Source: Sulfurospirillum sp036802865
Lineage (GTDB): Bacteria > Campylobacterota > Campylobacteria > Campylobacterales > Sulfurospirillaceae
NCBI RefSeq assembly: GCF_036802865.1
Contig: NZ_DAIRVK010000002.1
Coordinates: 62,001-126,000 of the forward strand
Direction of reading: 5' to 3'
Length of the DNA: 64,000 nucleotides
Part shown: positions 49,905 through 58,071 of the stretch, in pieces
How the letters are laid out: each line of letters opens with the position of its first letter
Position numbering within the stretch: the stretch's first letter is position 1
Position numbers and translations under genes: made by a program
Notes under the pieces: generated by a model
Database searches by the model: none
The model's input: the letters and a program-made list of their open reading frames with translations, nothing else
Told to the model about the DNA's origin: nothing

Positions 49905-51474
49905 AAAGTCTCCTTTGTAATTTTGCTTGAAAGATGATGTACACACACGCAAAAACAAGGTCATAAACGGCGATAAGCATGGCTTCGATGCCTAGTTGAT
50001 GGGCAAGATAAAGCGATAAAAACATAGCAGAGACGGCGATACGGTTAAACGCACTTATTTTAGCAAGAATCAGTGCATTTGAAGGTTGGGTTAAACCAAA
50101 GAGATGAATAATTCCCGTGGTCATCATAAATGCAAAGACAACGTACTCGTACTTTCCTTCAAAGCCAAAACCTAAAAGCGGGTAGAGTGTAGCAGCAAAA
50201 ACAAACAAAAAAATACCACCCAGTGCGTCAGAGAGAAAGCCCGTAAGATGGTAAAGTCTTAAGGTGTTTGGTTTTTCGACACTAAGCCCAAATTCTGGGT
50301 AGAAAAAGAGGGTGGTCACTAAAACTATGAAGAGACCGCACACCATACGAATCGTCCATAAAAGGTTGATGTCCGCTTTCATAAAGCCCGCTTCCATAAG
50401 CCCTGCCATAGAAAGAGCAATGAGCATAAGCGTAAATCCAAGTGTGTAAAAGAGGCTAAAGGCGGTTTGATTCATTTTTTTCAAGTACGGCGATACCACT
50501 GCCATCGCCATAAAAAAGATGCCCACACCCATGGCAATGTGTGCGTGTGCTACCACGAGGTCATTGCGATGAAACAACCAACGAATCGAAGGAATAAACA
50601 AGATGTTACCCTCAATGTCAACAAATAAAAAGGAATAAACAGCAATGACAAGAAATGGACTGTTTTTAAACGTAATGTTCGCATCACTAAGCCATTTGAT
50701 AAGCAGAGGCACAAAACAAAGGGTGAGGTACTGAAAAAACCACTCTTGGTTGTACGTAAGCTCACCGATGAAAATGCGATGCGCCACAGAAGCGATGTAA
50801 CCTACAAGAGGGATAATCCACATGGCATGGTACTTCGCCACAAAATTCTCTTTGGCATGCAGTTTGATAAGGAGATAAAAAATAGGAATGAGGGTGTAAC
50901 TCATACCCAGAGTATTGTCTCCATGTGGGCCTACGATGGTTTTCTCTACTTGCCCAATGATGGGGTTCATCAGCACTAAAAGTGCGATAGGCGAAGCGAT
51001 GACAAGGTATAAAGAGACTTTGATCCACAGTGGTATAACCTTGTACTCTTTGATGTAGTCATACAACGCCAAGATGTAAAAAACACCTGAAAACGCAAGG
51101 ATAAAGTTAAGCTCATACGCAAAGTCATAAAAGACGAGTCCTCTGTGAACGCCCATCAAAAGGCTAACGGTCATAAAGACTAAAAAGATGCACCAAAGGG
51201 TAAAGTAGATTTTTAGTTTTTCAAGTCCTTTTTCACTGTGGATGTTCTCTTTTTCCATCAACACAAACGGTAAAAAGGAGAGCATCAACGGTACAAAACC
51301 ATACAGCATCAACGAGACATGCACACTTCTCGCATTCACGGCTGAGAGCGTGGAAGATGGCAGAAAGTGCCCTAAAAGGTTGAGTGAATACTCAAAGCCA
51401 AATGCCAAACCAAGCACTAAAAAAAGTGAGCTTATAGCAAAGGCTTTTTGTATAAAACTAGAGAATTTTTCCAT
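49897..51474 (-). CDS. Heme-copper oxidase subunit I-like membrane protein with altered CuB site
   Basis: 525 aa, about twelve transmembrane helices. His52 in VHVSLMLYGF matches the low-spin heme ligand of helix II. His302-x7-His310-x-His312 (HRNDLVVAHAH) has the same spacing as the helix X heme ligands of cbb3 oxidases and NO reductases. In the CuB region only single histidines are seen (His184 in PHGDN, His232 followed by Arg instead of His-His), so a normal oxygen-reducing site is doubtful. No CcoO/CcoP or NorC partner is adjacent. A diheme or monoheme redox or sensory protein is possible. Confidence 0.72.
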   Translation of the reverse strand: MEKFSSFIQKAFAISSLFLVLGLAFGFEYSLNLLGHFLPSSTLSAVNARSVHVSLMLYGFVPLMLSFLPFVLMEKENIHSEKGLEKLKIYFTLWCIFLVFMTVSLLMGVHRGLVFYDFAYELNFILAFSGVFYILALYDYIKEYKVIPLWIKVSLYLVIASPIALLVLMNPIIGQVEKTIVGPHGDNTLGMSYTLIPIFYLLIKLHAKENFVAKYHAMWIIPLVGYIASVAHRIFIGELTYNQEWFFQYLTLCFVPLLIKWLSDANITFKNSPFLVIAVYSFLFVDIEGNILFIPSIRWLFHRNDLVVAHAHIAMGVGIFFMAMAVVSPYLKKMNQTAFSLFYTLGFTLMLIALSMAGLMEAGFMKADINLLWTIRMVCGLFIVLVTTLFFYPEFGLSVEKPNTLRLYHLTGFLSDALGGIFLFVFAATLYPLLGFGFEGKYEYVVFAFMMTTGIIHLFGLTQPSNALILAKISAFNRIAVSAMFLSLYLAHQLGIEAMLIAVYDLVFACVYIIFQAKLQRRLYV

Positions 51475-52084
51475 CTTTTACCTCGATAATTTTGTCTGCA
51501 TACTCGGATACATTGCGGTCGTGCGTTGCGATGATAATGGTCGTGCCACTTTTGGAGAGCGTTTTAAAAAGCTCATAGATATTTTGCGAATTGTGTGAGT
51601 CTAGGTTTCCTGTTGGCTCATCGGCAAAGATGATTTTCGGTGAGTTCACCAAAGCCCTAACAATGGCAGCGCGTTGACGTTGTCCACCTGAAATCTCGTC
51701 GGGGTATTTGTCTTTGATGGCTTCGATCCCACATTGTTTAAAAAGCGTGTCGATGTAGCTACTCTTTTTGTTAATCGCCGCAAGCTTGATGTTCTCTAAA
51801 ATCGTTAAATACCCGATGAGGTAGTGAAACTGGAAGATAAACCCCACCTCTTTTTGACGAAACGCATCGATGTCTTTGATGAGTGTGTAGGCTTTTCCCT
51901 CAAAGAATAACTCGCCTTTACTAGGGCGTAGTAGGGATGAGAGAATGGAAAGCAGGGTGGACTTTCCACTACCGCTTTCTCCTACGATGGCGATAAAATC
52001 GCCTTTGTTGGCTTCAAAGTTGACGTTATCGAGCGCAACGTCGTTTTTGTAAAAATGGCTAATGCCACCTGCTTGAAGGATCAT
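51458..52084 (-). CDS. LolD/MacB-type ABC transporter ATPase
   Basis: 208 aa. Walker A GESGSGKST (35-43), Q-loop FQFHYLIGYLT, signature SGGQRQR (132-138), Walker B IIFADEPTGNLD and H-loop ATHDRNV. Belongs to the LolD/FtsE/MacB subfamily whose permeases are FtsX-like. Pairs with the permease gene that overlaps it by 4 nt. Overlaps the oxidase-like gene by 17 nt. Confidence 0.93.
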   Translation of the reverse strand: MILQAGGISHFYKNDVALDNVNFEANKGDFIAIVGESGSGKSTLLSILSSLLRPSKGELFFEGKAYTLIKDIDAFRQKEVGFIFQFHYLIGYLTILENIKLAAINKKSSYIDTLFKQCGIEAIKDKYPDEISGGQRQRAAIVRALVNSPKIIFADEPTGNLDSHNSQNIYELFKTLSKSGTTIIIATHDRNVSEYADKIIEVKDGKIL

Positions 52085-53163
52085 AGTGCTCCCCTTTGAA
52101 TGAGGATGATCGGGTCGATCTTTGATGCGCTATACGCTGGTAATAGTGCGCCTAAAAGTGCCATAAATAGGGAGAAACAAAAGACCGTGATGATCGTCTC
52201 TATGCTAAGTTCACCATTCACATAGCCTTGAAACTTCTCGATATGTGCGATCATAAAAAGTAACGCTTTGGAGAAGAGAAGCGCTGAGATAAAGCCAACA
52301 CACGTGATGACAAACGTCTCGCCCACGACCATGGTCATAATAAAATTAGACGACTTACCGATAGCTCTTAAAATGCCAAACTCACTTCTTCGCTCGTTAA
52401 TCGTAATGCTGATGAGGCTGGCAATGCCAAGTAGTCCCATCAAAAATGCCACCGCACTGATGACGTTGGAAGAGGTCTCAATGATCTTGAATTGGTTGTA
52501 ATTTTCCACAAACTCATGTGTGGTTTTGGCTTCGATGTCAGAACTCAGTGCACTGATGTGTTGCATCAATGCATTTGCGTCGGTGTTTCGCTCGATGCTT
52601 ACCAGTAAGATGGACGCCTCTTTGTTGAAGATAGCACTGGCATCTTCACGGTTCAGCACAGCACCACCATCTTCAAAGCCCACACCATTTTCAAAGATGC
52701 CTGAAACGGTGAAGGTTTTGTTCGAAATTGAGACAAATTTAGGCGAATGAAGTCTTGCATTGATATTTTTTCCTAGAATGACTTCGCCTTTTTTAGGGTA
52801 AACACCATCAGTTAGGGCATAGGTTTTAAAGCGGTTTTCACTTACGCCGTAAATGGCAGCGATAGGAAGGTCATTGATAGGGCTAGCACCTAAAATGAGC
52901 GCATAGACCTCTTTAACACCTGTGATTTTTTGAATGGGAAAAGTGAGCGAAGCGTTGACGTCACTGAAAAAGGTATCGGCGATTTTGGCTTGCGTGACAA
53001 TAATGTCACCCTCTGTTTTAAGCATAGTGGAGTACATACCGATGATGCCACGAGAAATGGAGGTAATCATAAAAATAGCCATAATCGCAACGGTAATGCT
53101 CGTATAAATCAAAAAGGTTTTAAAGCGGTTTCGATTTAGCGCTTTAAAGAAAAGTGAAATCAA
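52081..53163 (-). CDS. MacB/FtsX-like ABC transporter permease
   Basis: 360 aa from a TTG at 53163 (AAAGGAA 5 nt upstream); longer frames extend into AT-rich promoter DNA. One N-terminal transmembrane helix (about 10-35), a periplasmic MacB-PCD-type domain (about 40-225), then three helices in an FtsX domain (GLLGIASLISITINERRSEFGILRAIGKS, and the final LPAYSASKIDPIILIQ signature). Works with the ATPase next to it, probably in mechanotransmission or lipoprotein/lipid handling. First gene of the seven-gene operon. Confidence 0.88.
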   Translation of the reverse strand: MISLFFKALNRNRFKTFLIYTSITVAIMAIFMITSISRGIIGMYSTMLKTEGDIIVTQAKIADTFFSDVNASLTFPIQKITGVKEVYALILGASPINDLPIAAIYGVSENRFKTYALTDGVYPKKGEVILGKNINARLHSPKFVSISNKTFTVSGIFENGVGFEDGGAVLNREDASAIFNKEASILLVSIERNTDANALMQHISALSSDIEAKTTHEFVENYNQFKIIETSSNVISAVAFLMGLLGIASLISITINERRSEFGILRAIGKSSNFIMTMVVGETFVITCVGFISALLFSKALLFMIAHIEKFQGYVNGELSIETIITVFCFSLFMALLGALLPAYSASKIDPIILIQRGAL

Positions 53164-53299
53164 TAGAATTCCTTTTACGTTATATTTTAATGACAATTTT
53201 AGATGATAAAGATGAACACAGTATGAATTTTTCGCAGATATAAAACATTTGAAAGCTATGTCGAAGTACAATGTAGACAATGTTGCAAGAAGGATCGTT

Positions 53300-54175
53300 A
53301 TGAAAATCATAGTTTTAGATACCGAAACCACGGGCATGCTTGAAAAAGACCGCATTTGCCAGCTGAGCTATTTAGTGCTCAACGAAGAGTTTGAGATCGA
53401 AGAGATTCATAACGATCTTTGCACCCCACCACTTCCTATCTCATTCGAGGCGATGGCGATTCACCACATTACCCCTGAAATGGTTGAAGGCGAGCCAACG
53501 TGCGTGCAAACCAAAGCGTTTAAACGGTTGTGCGAGCTCAATGTTCCAACCAACATTCTCGTTATCCAAAATGCCGCGTTTGACCTTGGAATGCTTGCTA
53601 AAGAGGATTTCACCTCACAGATGAATCTCATCGACACATTCCGTATTTTGCGTGCCTACTACCCACTTGATGGCTCTTTTGGCTTACAGTTTAAACGCTA
53701 CCAATGGGGACTTTACAAAGAAGAAGAGGGTTTAAGCAAAAAGCTTGGTATCACCATCAAAGCACACGATGCCCTAGGCGACGTCATCGTTCTTAAACAC
53801 CTCTTTGAAAGGCTGTGCGAAGAACACTCCATGCCAAAGATGATCCTCCTTTGTTCCGAGCCTATCGTTTTAAGTCACATTCCTTATGGTAAAAACAAAG
53901 GCAAAAAATTTGTCGATGTCGCCCGCACCGATCGCCAAGACCTCCACTACATGCAAAACGCCAACGGACTCGATGAAGACATGAAAGCCTCCATACTCCA
54001 CGCCCTTGAAAGCACCAAAGAGAACGTCACCCTTACCATCAGCTTTGGCAAATACGCAGGTAAAACACCAGAGGAAGTTTTAGAAATAGACCGTAATTAT
54101 CTTTTATGGATGGTCAATAAAATGGATAACCTGAGTGCTGAGTTGAAAGAGGCGATAGAGAAGGTTTTGGGCTAA
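53300..54175 (+). CDS. DEDDh 3'-5' exonuclease (DNA polymerase III epsilon/ExoX-like) with two C-terminal FGK repeats
   Basis: 291 aa from the ATG at 53300 (AAGGAT 5 nt upstream). Exonuclease domain about 1-175: ExoI VLDTETTG, ExoII NAAFDLGML, ExoIII HDALGDVIVL giving DEDDh. The C-terminus has two copies of a DUF3820-like unit, IPYGKNKGKKFVDV (about 196) and ISFGKYAGKTPEEV (about 247), each followed by a YMQ/WMV helix. Probably DNA repair or nucleic-acid turnover. Divergent from the ABC operon. Confidence 0.85.
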   Translation: MKIIVLDTETTGMLEKDRICQLSYLVLNEEFEIEEIHNDLCTPPLPISFEAMAIHHITPEMVEGEPTCVQTKAFKRLCELNVPTNILVIQNAAFDLGMLAKEDFTSQMNLIDTFRILRAYYPLDGSFGLQFKRYQWGLYKEEEGLSKKLGITIKAHDALGDVIVLKHLFERLCEEHSMPKMILLCSEPIVLSHIPYGKNKGKKFVDVARTDRQDLHYMQNANGLDEDMKASILHALESTKENVTLTISFGKYAGKTPEEVLEIDRNYLLWMVNKMDNLSAELKEAIEKVLG

Positions 54176-54238
54176 AATCCGTAATGTTTTTATTTTCACT
54201 ATTTTAAGATAAAATTGTACTAAATCAATAAAGGTCTA

Positions 54239-54667
54239 ATGATGAGTAACGATATAAGATGGCAACAACGGTTTTCAAATTATAAAAAAGCTCTGTCTCA
54301 ATTAAAAAATGCCGTTAATTTATCAGGAGAAAGAGAACTTTCATTATTAGAAAAGCAAGGGCTTATTCAAGCATTTGAGTACACTCATGAATTAGCATGG
54401 AAAACGATGAAAGATTTTTTAGATTATAAAGGCTCAACTGAGCAGATATATGGTTCAAAAGACGCAACACGCCAAGCCTTTCTTATGGGTTTAATGACGC
54501 ATGGGGAAGATTGGATGAAGATGATACAAAGCAGAAATCTAACATCTCACACGTACGATGAAAAAACAGTTGAAGAAATAGTGGATGAAGTGTTGGGGAA
54601 TTATATTTTTAGATTTGAAGAGTTAGAGCAAAAATTGTCAACTCTTTTAGAAGAAGAGAGCCACTAA
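54239..54667 (+). CDS. HEPN-like partner of a minimal nucleotidyltransferase (HI0074 family)
   Basis: 142 aa; tandem ATGs at 54239 and 54242, AAGG upstream. All-helical four-helix bundle with LEKQGLIQAFEYTHELAWKTMKDFL and GSKDATRQAF, and an R-x4-H pair (Arg99, His104 in SRNLTSH) like HEPN RNases. Haemophilus HI0074 is its structural prototype and pairs with HI0073. In type VII toxin-antitoxin systems the MNT partner adenylylates the HEPN protein. The stop is 2 nt from the next start. Confidence 0.86.
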   Translation: MMSNDIRWQQRFSNYKKALSQLKNAVNLSGERELSLLEKQGLIQAFEYTHELAWKTMKDFLDYKGSTEQIYGSKDATRQAFLMGLMTHGEDWMKMIQSRNLTSHTYDEKTVEEIVDEVLGNYIFRFEELEQKLSTLLEEESH

Positions 54668-54669
54668 AA

Positions 54670-54972
54670 ATGCCCTTTGGTTTGAGCCATGATGTCATTG
54701 AAAAAATCAAGCACATTTTCGCGCAGTTTCCAAACATAGAGCAAGTGCTTGTATTCGGGTCTCGTGCTAAGGGAAATTATAAAGAAGGCTCCGATATTGA
54801 TCTAGCACTGAAAGGCACTGCTCTAAACCTCAAAACGCTGCAAAATCTTGAACTCAAACTAGACGAACTTTATTTACCTTATAAAATTGACATGGTGATT
54901 TATGAGAATATTGCTAATGAGGCGCTTAAAAATCACATTGATAGAGTTGGTATTGTTCTTTATCATGTGTAA
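54670..54972 (+). CDS. Minimal nucleotidyltransferase (MNT, HI0073 family)
   Basis: 100 aa. VLVFGSRAKGNYKEGSDIDLAL carries the polymerase-beta signature Gly30-Ser31 and the metal-binding Asp42 and Asp44, and a third Asp74 lies in KIDMVIY. Likely antitoxin that modifies the upstream HEPN protein. The two genes form one transcript. Confidence 0.88.
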   Translation: MPFGLSHDVIEKIKHIFAQFPNIEQVLVFGSRAKGNYKEGSDIDLALKGTALNLKTLQNLELKLDELYLPYKIDMVIYENIANEALKNHIDRVGIVLYHV

Positions 54973-54997
54973 ATTAATTGGCTAAAAAAGGATTTTA

Positions 54998-55348
54998 ATG
55001 GGTAATTCAGACGATAATATGAAGTTATTATTTAACACACTGTGGTTGACGAGTAAATTATGGCAAAGATTATTTATTTATGTAGCTATTTTAGGCATTA
55101 GCTATGTGGTGATGTCTTTTTTTGTTTTAATGGGAAATTGGATGATACCAATTGATAAGTTTTGTGGAACGACAAGATTAAATACAAATTTTTTAAAAGA
55201 ATTTTTATTATATTTAATAGCTTTTGGTCCAGGGGTGTTAGTATCTCTTATATTTGAATTAGAAATTCGTCAAAGACAAAGAAGATTAGGTAAACATACA
55301 ATTCGAGAAATAAAAGAAAATACATATAAAATCATTAAAAATGAATAG
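54998..55348 (+). CDS. Small two-helix membrane protein, unknown
   Basis: 116 aa. Two predicted transmembrane helices (about 24-47 and 68-86) with a basic C-terminal tail (RQRQRRLGKH...). More AT-rich than its neighbours. Follows the HEPN/MNT pair by 25 nt and may belong to the same small accessory insertion. No family recognised. Confidence 0.55.
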   Translation: MGNSDDNMKLLFNTLWLTSKLWQRLFIYVAILGISYVVMSFFVLMGNWMIPIDKFCGTTRLNTNFLKEFLLYLIAFGPGVLVSLIFELEIRQRQRRLGKHTIREIKENTYKIIKNE

Positions 55349-55375
55349 AAAAAACAAAGGGTCAGGGTTAAACTT

Positions 55376-56104
55376 TTAACTTTGCCCTAACTCCTCTTTT
55401 ACATGCAACAACAACCTGTTAAAATCTTCAAAATACGCAATTGAGCGTTTACGCAGTTCTGGTTCATCGGTTTGCGCATAGGTGTCACGTATGGTTATCA
55501 CATCGATGCCCGCATTTTGAGCTGCTTCAACGCCTACCAAAGAGTCTTCAACGACCAAGCATTCATGAGGCTGAACGCCAAGCTCTTGCATGATGAACTG
55601 ATGCACTTCGGGATGCGGTTTTATCTTGCTTACGAGTTCTCGCCCTAAAATCAGTGAAAATGTTTTTTCAAAGTCCACTTTTTGCCTCATGGCATCATTT
55701 TCGTTACTATAGATGTTTAGGATGTTTTGGCTGGTCGTACTTGCGATGACAAGCTGATAACCTTGCTCTTTTAAGTAATACAACAACGTATGCGCATCTG
55801 GTTTAAAGTCGATGACATTTTTGAGATAGTGCTGAGCAATAGCATAACGCATGGAGCGGATCACATCTTTGGAAAAAGGTGCATGATAGGTTTGTGCTAA
55901 AAAGTCACAGTACTCTATGTACGCATCTTGGGCGTGGCTGAAAGAGCGCAAAAGCTCATCGCGCCGTTGTTGAATGTGTAGCTCTGGCAATGTTTCTCCG
56001 CCAAGTTGTGCTATCAGCTCTCTGTCGACAATGTTCCAAATGCCCACCGAATCGATAAGCGTGCCATCCATGTCGAAGATAATGACTTTTTTTTGATAAA
56101 ACAT
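55376..56104 (-). CDS. HAD-superfamily phosphatase (phosphoglycolate/beta-phosphoglucomutase-like)
   Basis: 242 aa. Motif I FDMDGTLIDS with nucleophile Asp11 and Asp13, a helical cap, motif II IASTTSQN, motif III Lys in SKIKPHPE and motif IV VVEDSLVGVEAA. Cytoplasmic; substrate not assignable from sequence. AGGAGT precedes the ATG. Confidence 0.86.
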   Translation of the reverse strand: MFYQKKVIIFDMDGTLIDSVGIWNIVDRELIAQLGGETLPELHIQQRRDELLRSFSHAQDAYIEYCDFLAQTYHAPFSKDVIRSMRYAIAQHYLKNVIDFKPDAHTLLYYLKEQGYQLVIASTTSQNILNIYSNENDAMRQKVDFEKTFSLILGRELVSKIKPHPEVHQFIMQELGVQPHECLVVEDSLVGVEAAQNAGIDVITIRDTYAQTDEPELRKRSIAYFEDFNRLLLHVKEELGQS

Positions 56105-56122
56105 AGAACTCCTTGATGGTAT

Positions 56123-56563
56123 CTATAAAATAAAAGGAATAATTCTTTTTGTGTGTTGCATGTACTCTTTGTACTCGCTAGAGTGTTCCATCCACAATAT
56201 CTCTTCTTTTTTCGCTTTTAAAAATAGCGTTACGACTAAAAGCACGTAGATAAAATAACTAAATAAAGTAGGCTTAGACACCACAATGCCAAGTATCATT
56301 ACAAGCACTGAAAAATACATAGGATGCCTGATGTAGCGGTATGCTCCTGTGGTAATGAGTGTGGCATTTTCTTTGATTTCGGGCGTGATGTTGAAGTTGC
56401 CAAGTTTGTTATGGATTATCGTATAAAGCCCGAAAATACAGCCTAGTAAAAAGATCAGTAAAGAAACTAAATTGGGTGTGTGCATGTCGTGATGTACTAC
56501 GAGAAGTGCGATGAAGATGAATTGTAACGAGACTAAGAGGTAAGAAGTGCGTTTGCTTTTCAT
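56123..56563 (-). CDS. Isoprenylcysteine carboxyl methyltransferase-like membrane methyltransferase
   Basis: 146 aa, four to five membrane helices. TTGAYRYIRHPMYFSVLVMILG is the SAM-binding signature of the ICMT/PEMT superfamily, with the partner EEILWMEHSSEYKEYMQHTKRIIPF near the C-terminus. Bacterial members methylate lipids or unknown substrates. Starts 18 nt upstream of the HAD gene; likely co-transcribed. Confidence 0.85.
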   Translation of the reverse strand: MKSKRTSYLLVSLQFIFIALLVVHHDMHTPNLVSLLIFLLGCIFGLYTIIHNKLGNFNITPEIKENATLITTGAYRYIRHPMYFSVLVMILGIVVSKPTLFSYFIYVLLVVTLFLKAKKEEILWMEHSSEYKEYMQHTKRIIPFIL

Positions 56564-56599
56564 GTTGCCTCTTTAAGCTCCAACTTTAGAAGTTGAAGC

Positions 56600-56611
56600 T
56601 TTACATGTAAA
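56600..56611. repeat. TTTACATGTAAA element before the methyltransferase gene
   Basis: Exact 12-bp palindrome in the 53-nt gap between the DUF6172 gene and the methyltransferase gene. One of five exact copies in the window. Confidence 0.5.
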
Positions 56612-56616
56612 AAGTT

Positions 56617-56928
56617 TTATTTTTTTTCTTCTTCTGTTTTGGCAGGTGCAACAGGTTTTTTAGCAGGTTTCGCGATAATTTCGATGTAACATTCGCTCCA
56701 TTTTTCACTGTGTGCTTTGTCAACTTCAGTGCCAAGGTCAGCTTGGTGCACAACACTTGCGTTTTCACTTGTTTGTCCGAATTTGCAGTCAAAGTCCCAG
56801 AAATGAAAACCTTCGGGTGTTTTTTTAGCACGTTCACGTTTGATGTATTTGCGGATTTCGTGTTTGATGGACTCTACAAGTCGGTCACTGTTTTTATTTT
56901 CTTCTTGAATGAGAAATATTTTTTTCAA
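56617..56928 (-). CDS. DUF6172 family protein
   Basis: 103 aa. VESIKHEIRKYIKRERAKK followed by GFHFWDFDCKFG and SECYIEIIAKP matches the small conserved DUF6172 family. The C-terminus is a Lys/Ala/Pro/Glu tail. Cytoplasmic, function unknown. AAGGCAATC lies upstream. Confidence 0.75.
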   Translation of the reverse strand: MKKIFLIQEENKNSDRLVESIKHEIRKYIKRERAKKTPEGFHFWDFDCKFGQTSENASVVHQADLGTEVDKAHSEKWSECYIEIIAKPAKKPVAPAKTEEEKK

Positions 56929-56995
56929 GGATTGCCTTTTAGGGTGTTAATTTTTGAGTTTCTTATTGTACTTTATTTCACCTTTGAATGTCTCG

Positions 56996-57388
56996 TTATT
57001 TGAACTCTGCTTTGTATGCGTTTTCTAAAACAGTCATAAATGAGGCTGGGTCCATATAGCCCGTATAGCCTTCGATGATACTATGGCGTGTTGGCGATAG
57101 AATGGCATTTGCAGGGGTGTATTTGGTGCGTAAATCAGCAGGCAAGGCTGGATCGTAAAGATCGATGGAGACAAAAACAAACTTTTGGTCTATCTGTTTT
57201 CGATAGGTCGCATTATTGAAAATCTCTTTTTGCATTTGCTTACAGTATGGGCATGTCTCCGTGACAACATTGACAAGAATAAGCTTTTTTTCTTTGATTG
57301 CTCGTGCACTCTCTTCTTCTAAAAAACTCGCATGAAGCATTGTAAAGCTGATAAATACCATAAATAGGGCTTTAAAAAGTGTGTGCAT
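56996..57388 (-). CDS. Periplasmic thioredoxin-fold protein (SoxW/DsbD-gamma-like)
   Basis: 130 aa from the ATG at 57388 (AAAGGAT 4 nt upstream). Signal peptide 1-20, then a thioredoxin fold with active site Cys46-Pro-Tyr-Cys49 (VTETCPYC), a cis-Pro loop near YTPANAIL. CPYC is the glutaredoxin/thiol-reductase type rather than oxidising CPHC. Role in periplasmic disulfide reduction is likely; partner not visible. Confidence 0.85.
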   Translation of the reverse strand: MHTLFKALFMVFISFTMLHASFLEEESARAIKEKKLILVNVVTETCPYCKQMQKEIFNNATYRKQIDQKFVFVSIDLYDPALPADLRTKYTPANAILSPTRHSIIEGYTGYMDPASFMTVLENAYKAEFK

Positions 57389-57533
57389 ACTAATCCTTTG
57401 TTTCAAAAATTTAATTTTAATCAAACTCTAACACAAGCTTAATAAAAGGATATTGAACATTGTCGTTATCTATTTTTAAAGCGCTGATATGTTAAATTGC
57501 ACATCATATTTCAATGCTAAGGAAGCGTCAATC

Positions 57534-58061
57534 ATGGCAAATCTTCGTGAAATTTATCAACTGGGTTCTGAGGTCATTCGAAGTATAGCTGAGCCCGTAA
57601 AAGAGATTCACACTCCTGAAATTCAGGCATTAATAGACGATATGATTTTAACGTGTCAAAATTCCAAAGGCGTGGGAATTGCTGCACCACAAGTGAACTG
57701 CTCTAAAGCAATTGTTATCATAGCATCCTATCCCAATGAACGCTATCCAAATGCTCCTAAAATGGAGCCAACTGCGCTGATTAATCCTAAAATCATCTCT
57801 CATTCTAAAGAGATGTTCAAGGATTGGGAGGGGTGTTTGAGTCTTCCAGGCATTAGAGCACAAGTCCCTCGTTATAACGAAATTAAAGTTTCCTATACCG
57901 ATCGAGAAGGTAAATCACACACGGTTGTTTACCATGACTTTGTGGCACGCATCTTCCAACACGAATATGACCATTTAATCGGAAAAGTCTTTATAGACCG
58001 AGTTGAATCAACACACGATATTGTCATGGAGCAAGAGTACAGACGTATCATTGGAATGTAA
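57534..58061 (+). CDS. def: Peptide deformylase
   Basis: 175 aa from the ATG at 57534 (AAGGAAG 8 nt upstream). Motif 1 GVGIAAPQV (46-54), motif 2 EGCLSLPG with metal ligand Cys101, motif 3 HEYDH with His143 and His147. Removes the N-formyl group from nascent proteins. Tyr replaces the usual Phe/Ile/Leu in motif 3. Ends 10 nt before the convergent receptor gene. Confidence 0.96.
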   Translation: MANLREIYQLGSEVIRSIAEPVKEIHTPEIQALIDDMILTCQNSKGVGIAAPQVNCSKAIVIIASYPNERYPNAPKMEPTALINPKIISHSKEMFKDWEGCLSLPGIRAQVPRYNEIKVSYTDREGKSHTVVYHDFVARIFQHEYDHLIGKVFIDRVESTHDIVMEQEYRRIIGM

Positions 58062-58071
58062 TAGCCTTAGG

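Noticed and set aside
55356..55382. AAAGGGTCAGGGTTAAAC as a REP element of a RAYT transposon
   Set aside because: Resembles the GGGTCAGG ends seen near Campylobacterota RAYT genes, but there is only one copy, no partner repeat and no transposase.
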